Of a stretch of DNA of 36,517 nucleotides, positions 31,608 to 36,517 are shown in pieces. This stretch comes from an uncultured Alteromonas sp. Lineage in GTDB: Bacteria > Pseudomonadota > Gammaproteobacteria > Enterobacterales > Alteromonadaceae. Every line of letters begins with the position of its first letter. The first letter of the stretch is position 1. Where the stretch lies: NCBI RefSeq assembly GCF_913058315.1, contig NZ_CAJXQY010000034.1, positions 1-36,517 of the forward strand, read 5' to 3'. A program made the translations under genes and the position numbers. Below the pieces are notes generated by a model. It was not told the DNA's origin, did no database searches, and saw only the letters and a list, made by a program, of their open reading frames with translations.

Positions 31608-32342
31608 TCAGGCCGGATCAGCTAACGACTGTTTAAAACGTTCGGCGAGGGCTAAAAGTTCATTTTCGAGAGGATTACGGGGGCGTTGTGAGGTTAAGCG
31701 GACATCTTCCAGCACCTGCATAGGATGACTACTGAGTAGCAGGATACGGTCAGATAAGGTGAGTGCTTCAGTTATATCATGGGTCACATAAACTACGGTA
31801 GTCCGGCGTTTTTGCCACAGTTCACTGAGCAGTTGTCTGAGCGAGTCGGCGGCGGGAATGTCCAGCGACGAAAAAGGTTCATCCATTAGCAGAATATCCG
31901 GCTCACAGGCAAACGCCCGGGCCAGCGCTGCCCGTTTCAGCATACCGCCTGAAAGTTGGGCTGGATACTGATATTCGGCGCCGCTTAAACCCACCAGACT
32001 GAGCCAGTGTAAAGCGCTGGAGCGGCGCTGTGATGTGCTGCCGTCACATACCAACATCACGTTTTCGCAAATGCTCAGCCAGGGCATCAACCTGGGTTCC
32101 TGGAACATCAGCGACACCCTGGCCGTTTTGCCGTCTGGTTTGCTGAGGCGAATCTCACCCTCAAAGTCGTTGTCGAGGCCGGCAATCAGGTTGAGCAGTG
32201 TGCTTTTACCCGCCCCTGATGGACCGAGCAGGGTGACAAACTCCCCGTTGCTAAGAGTCAGGCCGAGGTTGCGAATAACGGCGGTGGCAATCCCCGCGTC
32301 GTTTACAAATGCCTTGTTGATAATATCTACTGTGTAAGTCAT
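31608..32342 (-). CDS. ABC importer ATP-binding protein (TauB/SsuB-like)
   Basis: This 244-residue ATPase has Walker A GPSGAGKST near residue 40, the Q-loop FQEPRLMPWLS, the signature LSGGMLKRAALARA, Walker B ILLMDEPFSSLD and the switch region VTHDITEAL. It belongs to the nitrate/sulphonate/taurine/thiamine-precursor importer group. The ATG at 32342 forms an ATGA overlap with the permease stop codon, which decides the start. It is the last gene of the four-gene operon that starts with the DUF4242 gene. Confidence 0.88.
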   Translation of the reverse strand: MTYTVDIINKAFVNDAGIATAVIRNLGLTLSNGEFVTLLGPSGAGKSTLLNLIAGLDNDFEGEIRLSKPDGKTARVSLMFQEPRLMPWLSICENVMLVCDGSTSQRRSSALHWLSLVGLSGAEYQYPAQLSGGMLKRAALARAFACEPDILLMDEPFSSLDIPAADSLRQLLSELWQKRRTTVVYVTHDITEALTLSDRILLLSSHPMQVLEDVRLTSQRPRNPLENELLALAERFKQSLADPA

Positions 32343-33082
32343 CGCCACTTCAGTACCCGCCGTTCCCAGGGGCGTAAAACGCCGGCTTCCAGGGCAAAAA
32401 TAATACAGGCAAAGGCCAGTGTATAAGCCAGTACACTGGTAATATCAAAATACTGAAAGAATAACGAAAGCTGAAAACCCACGCCATCACTACAGCCGAG
32501 AAGTTCTACCACCAGGACAATCTTCCAGACCAGTGCCAGGCCCCCGCGAGCGGCGGCCAGGAAATAAGGATAAAGCTGGGGCAAGTACACTTTTACCATC
32601 GTTCTGGCTGCGGGAACCTGGTAGGCCCTGGCCACATCCAGCAAACGTTTATCAATGGCTCTGGCACCTTCGCGCATAGTGACGGCGATATTGGGGGTTT
32701 TATTCACTATTACGGCTATCAGTGCGGCCGTTTCATTTAAGCCAAACCAGATAAAACATAAAATGATGGTAACCAGTGCCGGTACATTCAGCGCCAGGGT
32801 GACCAGGCTGTCGAGCCATAAATCCAGACGTTTAAAGTGCCCCATCAATAACCCCAGCAAACTGCCAAGCAGCATAGCGAATAAAAAGCTGATAGCTATA
32901 CGCCGCAATGTAATGGCCAGGTGATGGGGTAACTCGCCACTGTTAATATGTTCAAGCAGGTTAGTGAGCACTGCCAATGGGGCTGGCAGCAGATCAGGCT
33001 TCAGAAGCATCACTGCGGCTTGCCAAAGCAGCATAAACACCACCATCGACAGCACACGAGTCAGGGCCGGATGATTATGCAT
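32339..33082 (-). CDS. ABC importer permease (TauC/SsuC-like)
   Basis: This 247-residue permease has about six membrane helices and the cytoplasmic EAA loop (REGARAIDKRLLDVARAYQVPAARTMVKVYLPQLYPYF). It resembles SsuC/TauC permeases. It is linked by an ATGA overlap to the ATPase gene and lies six bases after the binding-protein gene, so a single importer is certain; the substrate is not. Confidence 0.87.
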   Translation of the reverse strand: MHNHPALTRVLSMVVFMLLWQAAVMLLKPDLLPAPLAVLTNLLEHINSGELPHHLAITLRRIAISFLFAMLLGSLLGLLMGHFKRLDLWLDSLVTLALNVPALVTIILCFIWFGLNETAALIAVIVNKTPNIAVTMREGARAIDKRLLDVARAYQVPAARTMVKVYLPQLYPYFLAAARGGLALVWKIVLVVELLGCSDGVGFQLSLFFQYFDITSVLAYTLAFACIIFALEAGVLRPWERRVLKWR

Positions 33083-33088
33083 TGCTGT

Positions 33089-34084
33089 CTAATGCTCGCC
33101 TAAAGCCGGACTTTGCCAGAACAGACTCTGTGGCAGACTTTCCAGTGAACCGGTTACGCGGGTGGTCCCTTCGTTTTGCTTAAGCACCCTGAATAACTTT
33201 TGCAAATCGGTAGTGATATTTTCATCGAAGCGGGTTGGGATGCCTCTTCGGTAGTGTTCAATGAGTACAGGGCGGGCACCCTCTGAATACTTGTTGGTAA
33301 ACGACGGAATTAGTTGCCACACGTTATCGTCGGTATCCATTAGCGCGCGGGTGTCGAAAGACATCGCAAAGAACTGATCGATCAGTGCTTTGTTGCGGCT
33401 TGCCCAGTCTTGCTTAAAGAGCCAGCCGATAACTGGTACCTCGGCACCAATTTGCCAGCTGGCGAGTACTTCGTCCATGGTCAGCAGTGAGCGCTTGTTG
33501 TGAGTTTTCAGTTCTGCGGCGTAATGCCAGAAGTTAACTACAGCGTCGAGCTGGTCGCGCAGCATTAGCTGATTAAGCATAGGCGGAGCGGCAAATTTGA
33601 TAGTCGCCTGTTGGTCCAGGTCGAAGTTAAAATGTTGCTTCGCATAGGCACTGTACAACAGCCAGTTTTTGTTGCCTTTACCGCCCGCAAAGCCGATGGT
33701 TTTACCTTGTAGATCACCCATGTCTGAAGCATTGGCTTTGGCATCAACAACCAGTTCGCCGGCAGCCGTGGAATAGGGATAAAAATGATACAGTCGCCCT
33801 TCATCGAACTGCCGTGCTGCCCATAACCAGTCGCCCACAATCATGTCTACGGCGCCGCCTTGCAAAGCAACCGAAAGGGCCTGGGGCGAGCCTAATGCCA
33901 CCCGGGTTAATTTAAAACCGTATTGTTCAGGAAGTTGTTTGGCTTCTGCCAGGTCCAGCTCCCAGTTGAGGGTGCCATACTTCAGTACACCAACCCGGAT
34001 TTCCGGAAGATCAGCAGCTCTTGCGCCCGACGTCAGCGCGCTGCACCACAGGATGACACTACACAGTACAACTCTAATCATCAT
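33089..34084 (-). CDS. ABC importer substrate-binding protein (NMT1/TauA-like)
   Basis: This 331-residue exported protein has a signal peptide (cleavage near ARA, residue 23) and a type II binding fold with EIRVGVLKYGTLNWELDLAEA at the start, LQGGAVDMIVGDWLWAARQ and a GKTIGFAGGKGNKN segment. It resembles TauA/SsuA/NMT1-type proteins that bind small organic sulphonates or thiamine precursors. The ligand cannot be read from sequence. It lies with a permease and an ATPase, downstream of a DUF4242 gene and an ExaC-like dehydrogenase. Linked uptake of an alcohol-related substrate or of a cofactor precursor is possible. Confidence 0.82.
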   Translation of the reverse strand: MMIRVVLCSVILWCSALTSGARAADLPEIRVGVLKYGTLNWELDLAEAKQLPEQYGFKLTRVALGSPQALSVALQGGAVDMIVGDWLWAARQFDEGRLYHFYPYSTAAGELVVDAKANASDMGDLQGKTIGFAGGKGNKNWLLYSAYAKQHFNFDLDQQATIKFAAPPMLNQLMLRDQLDAVVNFWHYAAELKTHNKRSLLTMDEVLASWQIGAEVPVIGWLFKQDWASRNKALIDQFFAMSFDTRALMDTDDNVWQLIPSFTNKYSEGARPVLIEHYRRGIPTRFDENITTDLQKLFRVLKQNEGTTRVTGSLESLPQSLFWQSPALGEH

Positions 34085-34097
34085 GTCTTTTTGGGAG

Positions 34098-34370
34098 CTA
34101 TTCAGCGGTTGTTGGGTCGATCATCGTTTTGACCTGATTAATTTGGTTGGCCGGAATGCCCATTTGTTCAGCATGGTCGAGGATGGCCTGTTTATCAGGT
34201 GAAATGTAAACACAGTAAATTTTGTTGTCGGTGACGTAGCTTTCCACCCATTGAATATGCGGGCCGGCATCACGTAACACACAGCAGGATTGCTGTGACG
34301 TATTTTGTAGTTGTTCAGCGCTAAGTTCACCAGCACCGGGGATTTCGCGTTCGATAATAAATTTTGGCAT
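34098..34370 (-). CDS. DUF4242 family small protein
   Basis: This 90-residue protein fits the DUF4242 family of ferredoxin-like folds: MPKFIIEREIPGAGELSAEQLQ at the start, VLRDAGPHIQWVESYVTDNKIYCVYISPDKQAILDHAE in the middle. Family member SCO4226 binds nickel, but that is not a general function. The ATG at 34370 has GAAGGA about ten bases upstream; a TTG three codons before it has no usable site. It is encoded directly upstream of the ABC importer genes (13 bp before the binding protein), which suggests a shared operon. Confidence 0.75.
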   Translation of the reverse strand: MPKFIIEREIPGAGELSAEQLQNTSQQSCCVLRDAGPHIQWVESYVTDNKIYCVYISPDKQAILDHAEQMGIPANQINQVKTMIDPTTAE

Positions 34371-34414
34371 GGCAGACAAATCCTTCTTTTTATTGACTAT
34401 AGGGTACAGAAAGG

Positions 34415-34442
34415 AAAAAGGTCCCCGCAGATGCGGGAACCT
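34415..34442 (-). terminator. Rho-independent terminator of the ExaC-like gene
   Basis: The stem AGGT-T-CCCGC/GCGGG-G-ACCT (minus strand; 34442 to 34419), with an ATCT loop, is followed by five T residues and TCCTTTC. It lies about 27 bp after the stop codon of the aldehyde dehydrogenase gene. Confidence 0.8.
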
Positions 34443-34468
34443 CGCTTACGCCAGTTATGGCAACGCTT

Positions 34469-35986
34469 TTAGAAAAAGCCCAGTGGGTTGATGTCGTAGC
34501 TGGTCAGCAGGTTTTTGGTTTGCTGATAGTGGTCGAGCATCATTTTGTGGTTTTCACGGCCCACACCTGATTTCTTATAACCACCAAACGCTGCGTGAGC
34601 AGGGTACGCATGGTAGCAGTTCATCCATACACGACCGGCTTCGATGCCACGGCCCATACGGTATGCAAGGTTAGTATCACGAGTCCATACACCGGCACCC
34701 AGACCGAACTCAGTATTGTTGGCAATTGCCAGCGCTTCTGCTTCGTCTTTAAAGGTGGTCACACCGACTACCGGTCCAAAAATTTCTTCCTGGAATACGC
34801 GCATGTCGTTGTTACCTTTCAGCAGTGTTGGCTGCACATAGAAACCATTGCTGAAGCCTTCTACATTGGCAGGACCGCCACCGATAAGTACTTCGGCGCC
34901 TTCTTTCTTACCAAGCTCAAGGTAGCTAAGAATTTTTTCGTACTGTTGAGCAGACGCTTGTGCACCTACCTGAGTATCGGTATCCAGTGGGTTACCACGT
35001 TTGATTTGTTGCGTACGAGCGATAACCAGAGAAATAAAGTCATCGTACATATCTTCCTGAATCAGTGCGCGTGAAGGACAAGTACAAACTTCACCCTGGT
35101 TAAAGAAGGCTAATACAGTCCCTTCAACACACTTGCTCAGGAACTCATCTTCGTGCTTCATCACATCGCTGAAGTAGATGTTGGGTGATTTACCACCCAG
35201 TTCCACGGTAGAAGGAATGATATTGTCAGCAGCACATTTTAAGATGTGTGCACCAACCGGCGTAGAACCTGTGAAGGCTATCTTAGCAATACGCTTGCTG
35301 GTAGCCAGTGCTTCACCGGCTTCTCTGCCTAAACCGTTTACCACGTTCAGTACGCCCGGCGGTAACAGGTCACCGATGATTTCCATCAGTACCAGAATAG
35401 ACGCAGGTGTCTGCTCAGCTGGCTTCAGAACAATACAGTTACCGGCAGCTAAAGCCGGTGCCAGTTTCCAGGCGGCCATTAACAGCGGGAAGTTCCATGG
35501 GATGATTTGACCCACTACACCCAGCGGCTCATGGAAGTGATAGGCAATGGTGTTTTGGTCGATTTCACTGATGCCACCTTCCTGTGCACGGATACAGCCG
35601 GCAAAGTAACGGAAGTGGTCAGCGGCCAGTGGAATATCGGCATTCAGCGTTTCGCGCACGGCTTTACCGTTATCCCAGGTTTCGGCAACAGCCAAAGCTT
35701 CCAGGTTGGCTTCAATGCGGTCTGCGATTTTTAAAATCAGATTAGAACGCTGGGTTACTGATGTTTTGCCCCAAGCCGCTTTTGCTTTGTGGGCGGCATC
35801 TAATGCTAACTCAATGTCTTCTGCGGTCGAGCGAGGAATTTCGCAGAATACTTCGTTGTTAACAGGTGAAATGTTTTCGAAATACTGACCTTTAACGGGA
35901 GCAACCCACTCGCCGCCAATATAGTTGCCGTATTTTGATTTAAATGAGACGACAGAATTTTCTGTTCCAGGTGCTGCATAGATCAT
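34469..35986 (-). CDS. exaC: NAD-dependent aldehyde dehydrogenase, ExaC/AldB type
   Basis: This 505-residue cytoplasmic enzyme would oxidise acetaldehyde and similar aldehydes formed by the PQQ alcohol dehydrogenase. Motifs include IIPWNFP near residue 161, Glu262 in VELGG and the nucleophile Cys301 in [11 protein letters not shown]. The CTCPSR context and the C-terminus ([17 protein letters not shown], then NPLGFF) are characteristic of the ExaC/AldB group. ATG 35986 has GGAG eight bases upstream; the frame opens to a TTG seven codons earlier. It is monocistronic with a strong terminator. Confidence 0.9.
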   Translation of the reverse strand: MIYAAPGTENSVVSFKSKYGNYIGGEWVAPVKGQYFENISPVNNEVFCEIPRSTAEDIELALDAAHKAKAAWGKTSVTQRSNLILKIADRIEANLEALAVAETWDNGKAVRETLNADIPLAADHFRYFAGCIRAQEGGISEIDQNTIAYHFHEPLGVVGQIIPWNFPLLMAAWKLAPALAAGNCIVLKPAEQTPASILVLMEIIGDLLPPGVLNVVNGLGREAGEALATSKRIAKIAFTGSTPVGAHILKCAADNIIPSTVELGGKSPNIYFSDVMKHEDEFLSKCVEGTVLAFFNQGEVCTCPSRALIQEDMYDDFISLVIARTQQIKRGNPLDTDTQVGAQASAQQYEKILSYLELGKKEGAEVLIGGGPANVEGFSNGFYVQPTLLKGNNDMRVFQEEIFGPVVGVTTFKDEAEALAIANNTEFGLGAGVWTRDTNLAYRMGRGIEAGRVWMNCYHAYPAHAAFGGYKKSGVGRENHKMMLDHYQQTKNLLTSYDINPLGFF

Positions 35987-36038
35987 GTTGCTTACTCCGG
36001 TAATCAATTATAAAAGCGTTGCCAGATTGTCGGTTTTT

Positions 36039-36113
36039 AGGGAGATAACCTGTATCTCCCTGACCGGCACCGACTGCCGTAAGACAAGACTGTTTTCTGG
36101 CAAGGAAACAGTC
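36039..36113. repeat. Two inverted repeats between the porin and exaC genes
   Basis: AGGGAGATA/TATCTCCCT (36039-36047 with 36053-36061, five-base loop) is a perfect 9-bp hairpin. GACTGTTT/AAACAGTC (36088-36095 with 36106-36113) is a second one with a ten-base loop. The second lies just after the porin stop codon and has a weak T-rich tail on the minus strand, so it may end the porin transcript. The first lies before the exaC start and has no T run; it could also be an exaC operator. Confidence 0.5.
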
Positions 36114-36118
36114 AGTTA

Positions 36119-36517
36119 CTAAAAGTTTACGATGGCACCGACAGCAACGGTTTGGGCTTCTTCCTGACCCAGAATGCCCGAGAACTCACTGGTAGAATAT
36201 TCCACTGCAAAGGTCACGTTGCTGTTGTAGCCGTAGAACCAGGCAGCCTGCATACCTTCATGACCGATGTAGTCACTGTCTTCAATTTCGTTTTCGCCGT
36301 AAGACAGAACAAAACGGTTAGCATCCAGCTTGTAAGATGCCTGCAGGATATAGCCCTCGCTGTCCAGTTCGTTATAAGTGGTTGGGTCATACATGGTGAC
36401 CGGTGCTAAACCCAGTGCTGCTTCTGTGGGGCCTAACAGAATGCCGATACCTTCACCGCTGTAGCCTGATGCGTGCAGTGATAAACCACCAAAGCCTACT
36501 TTTACACCGTATGAAGC
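36119..36517 (-). CDS. Outer-membrane porin, C-terminal part (runs off the window)
   Basis: The last 132 residues of an outer-membrane beta-barrel are visible. They show alternating amphipathic strands, for example GYILQASYKLDANRFVLSYGENE and AWFYGYNSNVTFAVEYSTSEFSG, and end in AVGAIVNF with the terminal Phe that the BAM machinery recognises. This resembles the Gram-negative porin type of Alteromonadales. The gene starts beyond the window's end. It may help the uptake of substrates for the neighbouring metabolism, but the visible part does not show specificity. Confidence 0.8.
   Translation of the reverse strand, partial: ASYGVKVGFGGLSLHASGYSGEGIGILLGPTEAALGLAPVTMYDPTTYNELDSEGYILQASYKLDANRFVLSYGENEIEDSDYIGHEGMQAAWFYGYNSNVTFAVEYSTSEFSGILGQEEAQTVAVGAIVNF

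Noticed and set aside
34595-35074. 159-codon plus-strand frame opposite the ExaC-like gene
   Set aside because: It is a shadow of a conserved dehydrogenase; the composition reflects the opposite strand.

Overview
The window looks like chromosomal DNA from a marine-type gammaproteobacterium, most likely Alteromonadales (Alteromonadaceae-like). This rests on the protein families, on a Vibrio/Pseudoalteromonas-style integron attC relic and on REP-like hairpins. It is not a taxonomic proof. Most of the window is ordinary, densely packed chromosome. The coherent theme is periplasmic oxidation of alcohols by a PQQ quinoprotein, with its regulators and transporters.

Layout. 1-2154: REP-like hairpins, a succinate-semialdehyde dehydrogenase and a GFA-fold protein. 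2279-5272: a Tat-exported PLP aminotransferase, a topoisomerase IB and a small cytochrome c. 5466-5967: an Hsp20 chaperone whose leader can fold into a ROSE-like RNA thermometer that includes the start codon. 6162-8798: a lipoprotein of the nucleoside phosphorylase/MTAN fold, a TPR-like secreted protein and a flavin reductase-like protein. 8795-13755: a diguanylate cyclase, DUF2721, a pentapeptide repeat protein, a parvulin, and a CSS-EAL phosphodiesterase gene split by a stop codon inside an (8 bp)x4 tandem repeat.

14068-25565 is the quinoprotein core: a di-haem peroxidase, a NosR/NirI-like FMN/4Fe-4S membrane protein, a PQQ alcohol dehydrogenase carrying the extra Asp (WDFD) typical of lanthanide-dependent enzymes, a XoxJ-like binding protein and a PedF-type cytochrome c550. 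Divergent from these are the pedA1-A2-B-C type ABC system (linked to lanthanide uptake in Pseudomonas putida) and a LuxR-type response regulator. 25742-27546 is a small accessory island with a Phd/ParE toxin-antitoxin pair followed by a VCR-like attC remnant, flanked by two unknown proteins.

27560-36517 returns to the alcohol theme on the minus strand: a NosP (FIST) and NahK/ErcS'-like hybrid kinase pair, a DUF4242 plus TauABC-type importer operon, an ExaC-type aldehyde dehydrogenase, and the C-terminus of an outer-membrane porin. Inferred flow: alcohol is oxidised by the PQQ enzyme in the periplasm, electrons pass to the c-type cytochrome, and the aldehyde is oxidised in the cytoplasm by the ExaC-like enzyme. 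The kinase and LuxR regulator probably control the regulon. No PQQ biosynthesis genes are in the window. I found no tRNA, rRNA, CRISPR array or insertion sequence.
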